DNA from: an uncultured Elusimicrobiales bacterium
GTDB lineage: Bacteria; Elusimicrobiota; Elusimicrobia; Elusimicrobiales; Elusimicrobiaceae
NCBI GenBank assembly: GCA_944325055.1
Contig: CALUYP010000067.1
Span: 1 to 37,912 of the forward strand
Direction of reading: 5' to 3'
DNA length: 37,912 nt
The notes below the pieces were generated by a model. That model was given only the letters and a program-made list of their open reading frames with translations, was not told the DNA's origin and did not search any database. Of this stretch, positions 22,180 through 31,123 are shown in pieces. Position 1 is the stretch's first letter. Each line of letters begins with the position of its first letter. The translations under genes and the position numbers were made by a program.

Positions 22180-22767
22180 TTATAAACGCATAAAATCCGC
22201 AATACCGCTCATTACCATATTGACCGACATCAACACCAAAATCATTCCCGTCAGCCTTTCTACGGCAATAAGCCCGCGTTTCCCCAATAATCTGCTTGCA
22301 GGAAAAGCGGCCATTAAAATAAGCGAATTAATTAAAGAGGCCGCCAATATCGCCCCTACCGTAATCAGCTTGTTTGGCTGTTGAGCGGAGGTAATCATTA
22401 CCATAGAAAGCGTCGCCGGACCGGCCACTAAAGGAATCGCTAAAGGGACAATAAAAGGTTCATCTTCTTTAGGATCGTCTTGCGGATCCTCCAACCCTTC
22501 AAAAACCATTTTAACCGAAATAATAAACAAAATAATTCCACCGGCAATGCTTAACGAATACTCATGGATTCCAAAAGCATGCAGAAACCATCTTCCTAAG
22601 AACAAAAACACCAGCATAATGAATAGGGCAATGATCAATTCCCGCAACAAAACAGACTTTCGCCGTTCCGGTGAAACTTTTTTCAAGGCGGTGATGAATA
22701 AGGGAATATTTCCAAATCCGTCCATAACCAACGCTAATGTAATGACGGAAGCGACAAACGAATCCAT
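22180..22767 (-). CDS. MarC family integral membrane protein
   Basis: 195 residues and six predicted membrane helices, as in the MarC/UPF0056 family. Signatures: LALVMDGFGNIPLFITAL at the start, SLSIAGGIILFIISVKMV, PFIVPLAIPLVAGPATLS and a C-terminal RLTGMILVLMSVNMVMSGI. The family was once linked to multidrug resistance, which has not held up; function unknown. ATG 22767 follows AAAGG; the frame extends to a TTG at 22794 without support. May be co-transcribed with the pilin genes. Confidence 0.9.
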   Translation of the reverse strand: MDSFVASVITLALVMDGFGNIPLFITALKKVSPERRKSVLLRELIIALFIMLVFLFLGRWFLHAFGIHEYSLSIAGGIILFIISVKMVFEGLEDPQDDPKEDEPFIVPLAIPLVAGPATLSMVMITSAQQPNKLITVGAILAASLINSLILMAAFPASRLLGKRGLIAVERLTGMILVLMSVNMVMSGIADFMRL

Positions 22768-22928
22768 ATCCGATTTACCTTTTAAAGAGAACAACCTAAA
22801 TTTTATTCTTTAACATATCGTTTTTTTAACATAAATAGTATAGCAAAATTACTATTCTGAAATTAAAATAATATCAAAAGAGTCTCTTATGTACCCAAAA
22901 GAAACAATTTTAGTAAGATATTAATGTT

Positions 22929-24302
22929 ATGCTAAACGAACATAAAAACAACGTTATCAGCATTATTAAATGGTTTTTTCTTTCTACGGTGATTGGGAGC
23001 ATCGTAGGGATATTGGATGCTGTTTTTCTAACGGTTTTAGATAAAGCGATTGCTTTTCGGAATGGTATTCCGATGTTTTACATTGGACTTCCTTTTATTC
23101 TGTACGGAGTCGCGCTGCTGGGCCGCAAAGCGGCCAAACGCCATCAAGATTATTCGACGGACGCCGTCATTAATAAAATCAATTCCTACCGCCCCATCTC
23201 GTTTATTTCCATTTTAAAAGGATTTGTGCTGTCTATTGTCACCATGGTAACAGGCGGTTCAGCCGGGAAAGAAGCGCCTTGTGCCGATGTAGGAGCCGGA
23301 ATTTCTTCCATATTGGCGCGCCTGCTGCATATGAACCCGCAAGACCAACGGAAAATGATGATTTGCGGCGTAAGCGCGGGTTTCGCCGGCGTATTTGGAG
23401 TACCGATATCGGGCGCTTTATTTGGGCTGGAAGTGCTATGGGCGGGACATATTTTTTATGAGGTGATGTTCCCTGCGTTGGTAGCTGGAATTACCGCTTT
23501 TCAGGTTACTTCCTTTTTAGGGGTAGATTATATCTACCATCCGCTGCATTTTGTGCCGGTATTTTCAGAACAATTTTTTCTTAAAATGATTATCGCGGGT
23601 ATGTTCTTTGGGCTGGTGTCCATATTATTTATTGAGATTACGAAATTTATCCGCGTATTGTTTCGCTACTTTACCATCAAGACCCGTTTGTTTTGGAGTT
23701 GTGTAGCGGGAGGTCTATTTTTAGTAGCGGTCGGTTATTTTATTTCCCCGTTATACTTGGGATTGGGAATGCCGGGAATTGAATCGGTTTTAAGCGGAAG
23801 TCAGCCGGAGTCCCCTTTTGGATTTTTATATAAGATGCTTACCACCTCCGTTACCTTTGCGGCGGGCGGAATTGGTGGAATTGTAACGCCTATTTTCTTT
23901 GTAGGCGCCCAAGCGGGTGCAATGTTGTCGGATTTTTTGCGGGTGGACAGCGCCACCTTGGCGGCGCTGGGGCTGGTAGCCGTGCTGGCAGGAACGGCAA
24001 ATACGCCGTTGTCAGCCAGTATTATGGCTATTGAATTATTCGGCCCGGATATCGCTCCTTACGCTACCGTAGCTTGTGTAATCAGTTTTTTGATAACAGG
24101 CCAGCAAAGCATTTATCCCAGCCAACGTATTTCTTTGGAAGGCGGTAAAACAGGAGACGCCGCCAATCTGTCCGCCTCCCACTATGACCAACCGCTTCAT
24201 CCCACTAAAATTCCGTACCGCAAAACGATGCTTAAACAGGCCTTTAAACAAATGGTTAAACATCTCATCCCAAACCCAAAAGGATTTGATGACGACAAAT
24301 GA
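22929..24302 (+). CDS. ClC-family chloride channel or antiporter
   Basis: 457 residues, no CBS domains. The key loop is GGSAGKEAPCADVGAG, equivalent to GREGP of bacterial ClC proteins, so the gating Glu is kept. Further signatures: GVSAGFAGVFGVPISGALFGLEV, ATFAAGGIGGIVTPIFF-like segment (GxxxP motif with Val/Thr in place of Phe/Ala), and NTPLSASIMAIELFG. The GSGIP motif that holds the central anion through Ser in canonical ClCs is not evident, as in other short ClC relatives. Ion selectivity cannot be stated. Weak ribosome binding site; a hairpin follows its stop. Confidence 0.9.
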   Translation: MLNEHKNNVISIIKWFFLSTVIGSIVGILDAVFLTVLDKAIAFRNGIPMFYIGLPFILYGVALLGRKAAKRHQDYSTDAVINKINSYRPISFISILKGFVLSIVTMVTGGSAGKEAPCADVGAGISSILARLLHMNPQDQRKMMICGVSAGFAGVFGVPISGALFGLEVLWAGHIFYEVMFPALVAGITAFQVTSFLGVDYIYHPLHFVPVFSEQFFLKMIIAGMFFGLVSILFIEITKFIRVLFRYFTIKTRLFWSCVAGGLFLVAVGYFISPLYLGLGMPGIESVLSGSQPESPFGFLYKMLTTSVTFAAGGIGGIVTPIFFVGAQAGAMLSDFLRVDSATLAALGLVAVLAGTANTPLSASIMAIELFGPDIAPYATVACVISFLITGQQSIYPSQRISLEGGKTGDAANLSASHYDQPLHPTKIPYRKTMLKQAFKQMVKHLIPNPKGFDDDK

Positions 24303-24303
24303 A

Positions 24304-24327
24304 AACCCCCGGCTTAAACCGGGGGTT
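24304..24327. terminator. bidirectional terminator between the ClC gene and add
   Basis: Stem AACCCCCGG / CCGGGGGTT with a six-base loop (CTTAAA). On the minus strand it is followed by TTTTCATTT; on the plus strand the tail is A/T-rich but not a clean T run. Confidence 0.85.
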
Positions 24328-24331
24328 AAAT

Positions 24332-25555
24332 TTAATACAGTGGAACGCCATATTCTTTCGCCAGTTCGTTATAACGGTCTATGACCTTGCGTACAAATTT
24401 CCTTTTTTCAATATAACTACCCGGGAAAAAACCGCTCTTAAATCCGGCAATCACTATATTTTTTAAATCTTTTGGAGTCAAATCCACATTCCGCACCAAC
24501 AGTTCTATTTCTTTTGTAACCGTCGTATTGGAAACCAGCCTGTTATCCGTATTAATGCTTACGGGAAGCCCTCTTTTAATCATTTCTTTTACCGGATGAT
24601 TTTTGACGGACTTAATTTCCGGCAGGGTCTGTAAATTGCTGGTTAAACAAACCTCAATGCCAATTCGTTCACTGGCAATATAATCAGCCAAAGAATTGAC
24701 GTATTCTTCTTTATTCTTCACTTTTCGGTCTTTAATCATATTCGCCGCAAACAAATGCGTACCATGTCCCAACCGATTGGCATAACAATCCGTAATGGCC
24801 TGAAAAATAGATTCGGGTCCGTAGGCCTCTCCGGAATGAACCGTTTTCCGGATAAAATGTTTATGGACATAACGGTAGGCGTCCAGATGATCTGCGGCGG
24901 GATAGCCGGCTTCTTCCCCCGCCAAATCAAACCCCACAACGGGCAATTTTTCTTCTTTTGCCAATTTAACCACCATTCTGGCTAATTCCAAAGAAGCTAT
25001 CCCAAAAATTTCACTTTTATCCGCTTGCGACAACGCTTTGATCAGCATGGAATAATAAGGCGACATAAACTGGTTAAAATTGCGCATCGCGCACGCAATA
25101 ATACCAAAATGAAACTCCAGTTCTTTTCCTTTTTTGACCCCGTCAGAAAGATTATGTTCCTTTTTGGCGCGTTCCAAACCGCGCACCACCGCCCGCACCG
25201 CCTCCTGTGCGCTCAGCTTTTCATTGGCATGCAACTGTGGGGCAAAACGCACTTCTAAATAACGGACTCCCTCTGCAATGACATCCTGCCCCAGTTCATA
25301 GGAAATCCGCTCAATATTTTTCGCATTTTGCATGACGGCGCCCGTATAAGAAAAGCCTTTTAAATATTCCACCAACGAAGCGTATTGGTCCTTAAAAACT
25401 TTTTGTCTCAATCCTTTTTCAGTATAGGCCGGCAGGGCAACGCCTTCTTTCTTTGCCAATTCAATCAAAGTCGATAGACGCAGCGACCCGTCTAAGTGAA
25501 CATGCAAGTCCGCTTTGGGAATACGTTTCAAAAACTCAACGGGTACTCGTTTCAT
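24332..25555 (-). CDS. add: adenosine deaminase
   Basis: Deaminates (deoxy)adenosine to inosine in purine salvage; a zinc enzyme. 407 residues, longer than the usual 330-350. Metal and catalytic motifs: ADLHVHLDGSLR near residue 16, VGFDLAGEEAGYP, HSGEAYGPES (zinc His and catalytic Glu), RLGHGTHL, EVCLTSNLQT and SINTDNRLVS (zinc Asp). Extra length is spread over the N-terminal half. It starts one base after the cysS stop and ends at a strong terminator, making it the last gene of the PIN/TRAM-ispDF-lipoprotein-cysS-add operon. Confidence 0.93.
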   Translation of the reverse strand: MKRVPVEFLKRIPKADLHVHLDGSLRLSTLIELAKKEGVALPAYTEKGLRQKVFKDQYASLVEYLKGFSYTGAVMQNAKNIERISYELGQDVIAEGVRYLEVRFAPQLHANEKLSAQEAVRAVVRGLERAKKEHNLSDGVKKGKELEFHFGIIACAMRNFNQFMSPYYSMLIKALSQADKSEIFGIASLELARMVVKLAKEEKLPVVGFDLAGEEAGYPAADHLDAYRYVHKHFIRKTVHSGEAYGPESIFQAITDCYANRLGHGTHLFAANMIKDRKVKNKEEYVNSLADYIASERIGIEVCLTSNLQTLPEIKSVKNHPVKEMIKRGLPVSINTDNRLVSNTTVTKEIELLVRNVDLTPKDLKNIVIAGFKSGFFPGSYIEKRKFVRKVIDRYNELAKEYGVPLY

Positions 25556-25556
25556 T

Positions 25557-26957
25557 TTATTTTTTCTCCGTCTGCTGTCCTTTAGGGGTATCTTTTACCA
25601 CATAACCCGCCTGGGCGATCGCATCGCGCAATTCATCAGATTTTTTCCAATCTTTTGCGGCGCGGGCGCGGGCGCGTTCCTGCAGCAAAGCTTCCACTTC
25701 CGCCGGCAGTTGTTGGTCAGCCGCGGCGGGAGACGAAAATAAATCAAGAGATAAAATAGTGTCTGCCCATTGCAAGAAATCCAATTTTTCCGCAGGAGTC
25801 AATTCCGCACTGCGTACGGCTTCCCACGTAAGGGCCAAAGCTTTAGGCGCATTTAAGTCGTCTTGCATGGCCGCAACAAATTTATCTTTCCATATGCGCG
25901 ATTGATCCGTTTCTTGGGGAGTGTCACCAGCCGCCTGACGCACCTGTTGGCACAAAGCACGCAGATTTTTTAAACTTTTAGAAGCGCTGTCCATACTCTC
26001 ATAGGAAAATTCCAACTGGGTACGGTAATGCGCCCCTAAACATAAATAGCGGTACGCCAACGGCTCGTACCCTTTCTCTTTGAGTACGTCCAGCGTCACA
26101 AAAGTACCGCCGGATTTAGACATTTTCCCAGAACGCAAAATCAAAAATTCGCCATGCACCCAATAATTTACATATTTCTCTCCGGTAGCCGCTTCGCTTT
26201 GGGCAATCTCATTGGTGTGATGGATGGTTACATGGTCAATCCCGCCGCAGTGAATATCCAACGTATGCCCCAGATACTTCATCGCCATCGCTGAACATTC
26301 AATATGCCAACCGGGAAAACCCACCCCCCACGGACTATCCCATTCCATTTGTCGTTTTTTATCTTTCGGAGAAAATTTCCAAAGCGCAAAATCGGTTGGA
26401 TTGCGTTTTTCGTCACTCATCTCCACCCTGGCACCGCCCTGCAAACCGCTGATTCGGGCATGCCCCACTAAGGCATCGTAGCGGGGAAATTTGGAAGTGT
26501 CATAATAAATGCCGTCCGAGGTACGGTAGGTATAGCCTTTTTCTTCCAAGGTTTTTACCAAAGCGATCATTTCTTGAATATGCTCGGTCGCACGGCTGAT
26601 AACGGTAGGCCGCGTGCAATGCAGGGCATCGTAATCCTGCCAAAATTTAGCTTCATAAAATTTGGCGATGTCCCACGCGCTCTTGCCTTCTCTGGCAGTC
26701 GCTACTTCCATTTTGTCTTCGCCGTCGTCAGCGTCCGACACCAAATGCCCCACATCCGTCACGTTCATTACGTGCTTAAGCGGGTATTGCATTCGGATGG
26801 TGCGAGCCAATAAATCTTCAAAAATATACGTCCTCAAATTTCCAATATGCGCATAATTATAAACCGTCGGCCCACAGCAATACATGGTAACCTGCTTTTG
26901 CGTTAAAGGCTTAAATTCATCTTTATGACGGGTTGCGGTGTTATACAAATACATCAT
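25557..26957 (-). CDS. cysS: cysteinyl-tRNA synthetase
   Basis: Charges tRNA-Cys. 466 residues, the normal size. The class I signature HIGN is in YNYAHIGNLRTYIFEDLL near residue 38, KMSKS in SGKMSKSGGTFVTL, and the zinc ligands include Cys in MYCCGPTVYN, WHIECSAMAMKYLG and the HHTNEIAQSEA segment. The C-terminal helical domain reads ARARAAKDWKKSDELRDAIAQ, typical of CysRS. It starts one base after the stop of the lipoprotein gene. No T-box leader is present. Confidence 0.97.
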   Translation of the reverse strand: MMYLYNTATRHKDEFKPLTQKQVTMYCCGPTVYNYAHIGNLRTYIFEDLLARTIRMQYPLKHVMNVTDVGHLVSDADDGEDKMEVATAREGKSAWDIAKFYEAKFWQDYDALHCTRPTVISRATEHIQEMIALVKTLEEKGYTYRTSDGIYYDTSKFPRYDALVGHARISGLQGGARVEMSDEKRNPTDFALWKFSPKDKKRQMEWDSPWGVGFPGWHIECSAMAMKYLGHTLDIHCGGIDHVTIHHTNEIAQSEAATGEKYVNYWVHGEFLILRSGKMSKSGGTFVTLDVLKEKGYEPLAYRYLCLGAHYRTQLEFSYESMDSASKSLKNLRALCQQVRQAAGDTPQETDQSRIWKDKFVAAMQDDLNAPKALALTWEAVRSAELTPAEKLDFLQWADTILSLDLFSSPAAADQQLPAEVEALLQERARARAAKDWKKSDELRDAIAQAGYVVKDTPKGQQTEKK

Positions 26958-26958
26958 A

Positions 26959-27528
26959 TTATTGGGCCTCTTTTACTAAGTCAATATAAGTGGATGCAAT
27001 CGTCTTAAAAAATAGATTGCAGGTGGATTGCCCCACATCGTTGGCAGAACGCTCGCTGAGCATACAGCGCACTTCGATATCCGACAGCGGATTTACCGCC
27101 CCCACGCTGCTCATCGCATACGTAAAACCAACCGGTTTATATTTTTTAAGCGCTACGGCATACGCTTTGTCCAATGCTCGTTGAAAGACCGACATCTCTT
27201 TGCGCGAAGCTGACGGGCCTAATTTAAATTTATGCGCCGCCACATTTACCACCACATCTCCGTAATTTCCATAAGTACTGGCGATATTTTCAGAAGTAAA
27301 ATCTTCATCCTCTCCTACGATCTCTTGGGGTTGCTCCGCGGCCGCTTCTGGAGAGAGCAGGGACGGGTCTTGCGGAAGCACCGAAGTAAATTCATAATAA
27401 ATTTCATTTCCGGGGTAACGGGAATAATCAATCCCCTGGGTTACCTTCTTTCGGGAGCGGTAATCCGTACTGCTGCACGCACATATAAGCACCGCCAAAA
27501 GTAAAGTAAAAACGAAACGGATTTTCAT
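26959..27528 (-). CDS. predicted lipoprotein of unknown function
   Basis: 189 residues. A signal peptide MKIRFVFTLLLAVLICAC with a lipobox-like LICAC (Cys at the -2 position is unusual) suggests lipidation at about Cys18. The mature part has an acidic linker, then a conserved-looking region DVVVNVAAHKFKLGPSA and two Cys (VRCMLSER, STCNLFF) that could form a disulfide. I do not recognise the family. ATG 27528 forms ATGA with the ispDF stop; AAGGAG is inside the last ispDF codons. Sits between ispDF and cysS. Confidence 0.8.
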   Translation of the reverse strand: MKIRFVFTLLLAVLICACSSTDYRSRKKVTQGIDYSRYPGNEIYYEFTSVLPQDPSLLSPEAAAEQPQEIVGEDEDFTSENIASTYGNYGDVVVNVAAHKFKLGPSASRKEMSVFQRALDKAYAVALKKYKPVGFTYAMSSVGAVNPLSDIEVRCMLSERSANDVGQSTCNLFFKTIASTYIDLVKEAQ

Positions 27529-28676
27529 AAGCTGCTCCTTATTTTTAATGTTGCCAACGCCTGACACATGGCGGCCTCACCCTTTCCTATCTCTCCCACA
27601 TGCTCGTGGCTTTTGGATTTGAAACTAATGGTTTCTATCGGTACTTCAAAAACTTCGGCAAGTGATTTACGCACGGATTCATAATGCGGTTTCATTTTGG
27701 GTTCCTGGATAATAATCGTAGCGTCCAAGTGGTCTATTTGCGCATGATGCGCCCGAACGATTTCCAAAACTTTTTTAGCAATTGTCACACTGGAAATTCC
27801 TTTGATGGAATCATCTGTCGGCGGAAATAAAATACCGATTTCCCCCGCACATAAAGCGCCTAACACGGCATCGCATAAAGCGTGCAGCACCAAATCCCCG
27901 TCACTGTGTCCCAGAAAACCTTTTGTATGGGGGATTTCTATCCCGCCTACATACAATTTTCTTCCCGGTTCCAAGCGGTGCAAGTCAAATCCAAATCCTG
28001 TACGAGAAACTGTTTTTTCTTCCAAAATAGCCTCCGCAAACACTAAATCTTCCGGTGTAGTAATTTTATTGTTTGTATAATCAGACGGCACTATATGCAC
28101 TTTAACGCCTAATTTCTCAACCAACTGGGACTCGTCGGTTGCTTCTTTTTCGGAACCGAATTTTTCCAACGCTTCGGCTAAAATTTCCCGGCGGTAACAC
28201 TGCGGCGTCTGCGCCGCCCATAATTGAGAACGGTCCAAGGTATTGGCTACTACTCCGTTGTTCACAATTTTAACGGTATCTTTCACCGGCACCGCCAATA
28301 CGGCGGCTCCGCAGCGGGCCGCCTCCTGCAGGCATTCATTTACCGCCTCCGGCTTTACTAACGGGCGGGCTCCGTCATGCACGGCTATGGTTTTTGCCTG
28401 AACAGAAGTTTTAGCAAACCCGTTTTGAACCGATTCCAACCGCGTCTGTCCCGGCTCGGCAAAAACTAAATCCGAAAAATATCGTTTGAGAATCTCTTGG
28501 TTCTCCAGCGGCGTGACCACCACGATCTGCTGTACTGCCGCCGCTTTTTTAAATGCTTCCACGGTATGCACCAACGCCGGTTTCCCGCCAAGCGGCAGCA
28601 TTTGTTTCGGACGCCCCATACGTTTACCGCTGCCTCCGGCCACAATTACCGCAGAAGAAAAACCTGACTGGTTCAT
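27525..28676 (-). CDS. ispDF: bifunctional IspD-IspF enzyme of the MEP isoprenoid pathway
   Basis: 383 residues fusing 2-C-methyl-D-erythritol 4-phosphate cytidylyltransferase (about 1-225; AGGSGKRMGRPKQMLPLGG, AVHDGARPLVKPEAV) to 2-C-methyl-D-erythritol 2,4-cyclodiphosphate synthase (about 228-383; RTGFGFDLHRLEPGRKLYVG, GHSDGDLVLHALCDAVLGAL, with the metal-binding DxH, and TTIIQEPK-like IIIQEPKMKPH). Such fusions occur in alphaproteobacteria, campylobacters and some other phyla. The ATG at 28676 follows AAGG; a TTG at 28703 is not supported. Overlaps the next gene in ATGA. Confidence 0.95.
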   Translation of the reverse strand: MNQSGFSSAVIVAGGSGKRMGRPKQMLPLGGKPALVHTVEAFKKAAAVQQIVVVTPLENQEILKRYFSDLVFAEPGQTRLESVQNGFAKTSVQAKTIAVHDGARPLVKPEAVNECLQEAARCGAAVLAVPVKDTVKIVNNGVVANTLDRSQLWAAQTPQCYRREILAEALEKFGSEKEATDESQLVEKLGVKVHIVPSDYTNNKITTPEDLVFAEAILEEKTVSRTGFGFDLHRLEPGRKLYVGGIEIPHTKGFLGHSDGDLVLHALCDAVLGALCAGEIGILFPPTDDSIKGISSVTIAKKVLEIVRAHHAQIDHLDATIIIQEPKMKPHYESVRKSLAEVFEVPIETISFKSKSHEHVGEIGKGEAAMCQALATLKIRSSL

Positions 28677-28686
28677 ATCAAAAGCC

Positions 28687-29634
28687 TTATTTGATTCTTG
28701 CAAAAATCATCCGACCGGAAGAAGTCTGTAAAATGGAATATACCGATACTTCCGCCCGTTTCCCAATATATTTCCGCCCGTCTTCCACGACCACCATCGT
28801 CCCGTCGTCTAAATAACCGATTCCCTGCTCTTTTTCTTTTCCGTCTTTCATAATGAACAGAGACATGCTTTCCCCCGGCAATACCACCGGTTTTAAAGCA
28901 GTGGCCAAATCGGCTATATTCAACACTATCACATCATGCAGCGCCGCCACTTTATTTATATTAAAATCCAGCGTGACCACCTCGGCATCCAGACTCTTTG
29001 CCAGCTTGACTACCCGTTCTTCCATAGAGTCCGCTTTGGGAGTCTTTGATGTAACACGCACCGCCACTTCCGAAAGTTCCTGCAGCCGTGTAGCCACATC
29101 CAATCCACGCCGCCCTTTAGCCCGCTCAAGCGGATCTTTTGAGGCCGCCATCTCATTTAATACGTCCAACACAAATACAGGCAATACGATGATTCCGGAT
29201 AGAAAATTGATCTCGCACAAATCCACAATTCTGCCATCCATCAAAGCCGTCACATCCGCCACTTTTAAATGATGCCCGGTAGAAGAAAGCCCTTCCAAGT
29301 CGCGTGATTTAATTAAACTGGCTATCACACCAAAAATAAGCAGGCCGATTTCAATGTCGCGCCCGTAAGCAGCCCAGAAATTCATTACTTCACCATCGGC
29401 AAATTGCATCATGCCGTAATCAAAAAACACATACAGCATATACCCCAGCAAAAAACCGGAACAGGCAATCATAATTTTCACTAAACGCAGCCGTTTGAAA
29501 ATCACTTCTCCGGCTACCACAATTGCACCGCACAACAAGCCCGCCAAAAGGCTCATCCATTCTTTGTCGATAAAATTATAGGTAAGAAACGGAAACGCCA
29601 CTAACGTAGAAATACGGAAAATCCAAATAGGCAT
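28687..29634 (-). CDS. membrane PIN-TRAM domain protein (YacL-like)
   Basis: 315 residues: four membrane helices (about 5-125), a PIN-like nuclease domain (about 135-250) with acidic residues in VADVTALMDGRIVDLCE, FVLDVLNEMA and VVTLDFNINKVAAL, and a C-terminal TRAM domain (about 255-315; VLPGESMSLFIMKDGKEKEQ, GIGYLDDGTMVVVEDG). This is the architecture of YacL-type proteins in Firmicutes and other phyla, presumed RNA-acting but uncharacterised. In many genomes it precedes ispD, as here. AGGGAGG precedes the ATG. First gene of its operon. Confidence 0.92.
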   Translation of the reverse strand: MPIWIFRISTLVAFPFLTYNFIDKEWMSLLAGLLCGAIVVAGEVIFKRLRLVKIMIACSGFLLGYMLYVFFDYGMMQFADGEVMNFWAAYGRDIEIGLLIFGVIASLIKSRDLEGLSSTGHHLKVADVTALMDGRIVDLCEINFLSGIIVLPVFVLDVLNEMAASKDPLERAKGRRGLDVATRLQELSEVAVRVTSKTPKADSMEERVVKLAKSLDAEVVTLDFNINKVAALHDVIVLNIADLATALKPVVLPGESMSLFIMKDGKEKEQGIGYLDDGTMVVVEDGRKYIGKRAEVSVYSILQTSSGRMIFARIK

Positions 29635-29677
29635 ATATGCCCTCCCTAAATATGGGAAAAATCCCTAAATCATACCA

Positions 29678-29683
29678 ATTATA
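29678..29683 (-). promoter_or_regulatory. -10 box of the PIN/TRAM-ispDF-lipoprotein-cysS-add operon
   Basis: The minus strand reads TATAAT (29683-29678) in the 113-bp gap after radA; initiation near 29671 would give a leader of about 37 nt. The -35 region is not convincing. Confidence 0.4.
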
Positions 29684-29747
29684 TTCTAGCACTTTACAGA
29701 CAACTTTTGCAGAAATTATTGGACGTGAGGTACGACGAAAAACGAGG

Positions 29748-31115
29748 TTACCTCAGTTTGATAGCTAGCCCGTTCAAATCGGTTAATTCACACAGGGACA
29801 GCTCCTGAAGTTTTTGTTTTTCATTTTTGCTGACGGCTGCGGTAAATGCTTTTTTAAAACCTAGCCGCTGCGCTTCTTCCAATCTTCGCCCGATAAGCGG
29901 CACTTTGGCTACTTGCCCTAAGATACCCACTTCCGCCATAAAAACGCAATTAGGCTCGATCGGTACTTCTTTGCAAGAACTTATCACCGCCGCACACACC
30001 GCTAAATCCAAAGCCGGATCCTTCAGTTTTACCCCGCCCGTCAAACTCACAAAAATATCCTTATTATCCAAAGGCAGCCCAATATGTTTTTCCAACGCAG
30101 CAAACAACATTAGACAACGGTTTAAATCTATTCCGGTCGCCACCCGGCGTGGAAACGGGTAGCGCGTCGGCGAAACCAACGCCTGCACTTCCGTTAAAAT
30201 CGGGCGCGAACCCTCCGCCGCCAAGGAATAGGCTCTCCCTTTCAAAGCACATTGACGGGACGTCTGGGCAAAATATTCACTCGCGTTTTCCACCGATTCC
30301 AGTCCTTCCCCGGTCATTTTAAATAAACCAATCTCATCGGTTGAACCAAAACGGTTTTTATGCGGACGCAGCAAACGCAACACATTATCTTTTTCCGTAT
30401 CAAAATAGAGTACGCAGTCCACCATATGCTCTAAAATTTTCGGACCGGCCAGCTCTCCTTCTTTCGTAACGTGTCCCAATACAAACGTGATAATCCCTTT
30501 CGGCTTACACAACCGGACCAGCTCCCCCGTGCATTCCCGCACCTGGGCCACCGTCCCGGCGGAAGAAGTAAATTCCGGATGATAAACCGTCTGGATAGAA
30601 TCCAAAATCAACACGTCCGGATTGACTTGTTCTACCGCTTCTACAATTTTCTGGATATCTGTTTCACAATGCAGGAAAATATTCTCCCCTTTCACTTCCA
30701 ACCGCTGCGCTCGGCCGGCAATTTGGCCTATGCTTTCTTCCCCGGATATATACAACACTTTTAATGTCTTGGAAAGTTCCGCCGCCACTTGCAGCATCAA
30801 GGTGGATTTGCCGATTCCCGGCGCTCCTGCTAATAACGTCAGCTGCCCTTTCACAAGACCGCCGCCCAATAACCGGTCGAATTCCGCAATCTGTGTTTTA
30901 ATGCGCGGATCCTGCACGGCCTTGCTTTCAGAAAGCTTTACAATTTCCGATGAAAAATCCGTAAAACTCCGCGTGCGTACCGCCGCCTTTTTGCTTTCCT
31001 GCTGTTTTACTTCTTCTACCAGCGAGTTCCACTCTCCGCAATCCGGGCATTTTCCCGCCCATTTCGGAGATTCATACCCGCATTTCTGGCAGATAAAAAC
31101 CGTTTTAAACTTCAT
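29748..31115 (-). CDS. radA: DNA repair protein RadA
   Basis: A RecA-like helicase that promotes branch migration in recombination. 455 residues: an N-terminal zinc finger (CQKCGYESPKWAGKCPDCGEW), the ATPase core with Walker A LLAGAPGIGKSTL and VLYISGEES, the RadA-specific KNRFG motif in LRPHKNRFGSTDEIGLF, and a Lon-like C-terminal domain (VFVSLTGGVKLKDPALDLAV). ATG 31115 follows GAGG; the frame could begin at TTG 31127 without support. It starts 8 nt after the mlaD stop, so it belongs to the dnaB-alr-mla transcript. Ends with its stop at 29748; a new promoter follows. Confidence 0.96.
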   Translation of the reverse strand: MKFKTVFICQKCGYESPKWAGKCPDCGEWNSLVEEVKQQESKKAAVRTRSFTDFSSEIVKLSESKAVQDPRIKTQIAEFDRLLGGGLVKGQLTLLAGAPGIGKSTLMLQVAAELSKTLKVLYISGEESIGQIAGRAQRLEVKGENIFLHCETDIQKIVEAVEQVNPDVLILDSIQTVYHPEFTSSAGTVAQVRECTGELVRLCKPKGIITFVLGHVTKEGELAGPKILEHMVDCVLYFDTEKDNVLRLLRPHKNRFGSTDEIGLFKMTGEGLESVENASEYFAQTSRQCALKGRAYSLAAEGSRPILTEVQALVSPTRYPFPRRVATGIDLNRCLMLFAALEKHIGLPLDNKDIFVSLTGGVKLKDPALDLAVCAAVISSCKEVPIEPNCVFMAEVGILGQVAKVPLIGRRLEEAQRLGFKKAFTAAVSKNEKQKLQELSLCELTDLNGLAIKLR

Positions 31116-31123
31116 TTCTTGCC

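Noticed and set aside
22834-22856. Inverted repeat AATAGTA / TACTATT before the ClC gene
   Set aside because: Short, A/T-rich and without a second copy; probably part of promoter sequence, too weak to call an operator.
25500-27000. Possible T-box or other leader before cysS
   Set aside because: cysS starts one base after the preceding gene in an operon; there is no room for a leader.
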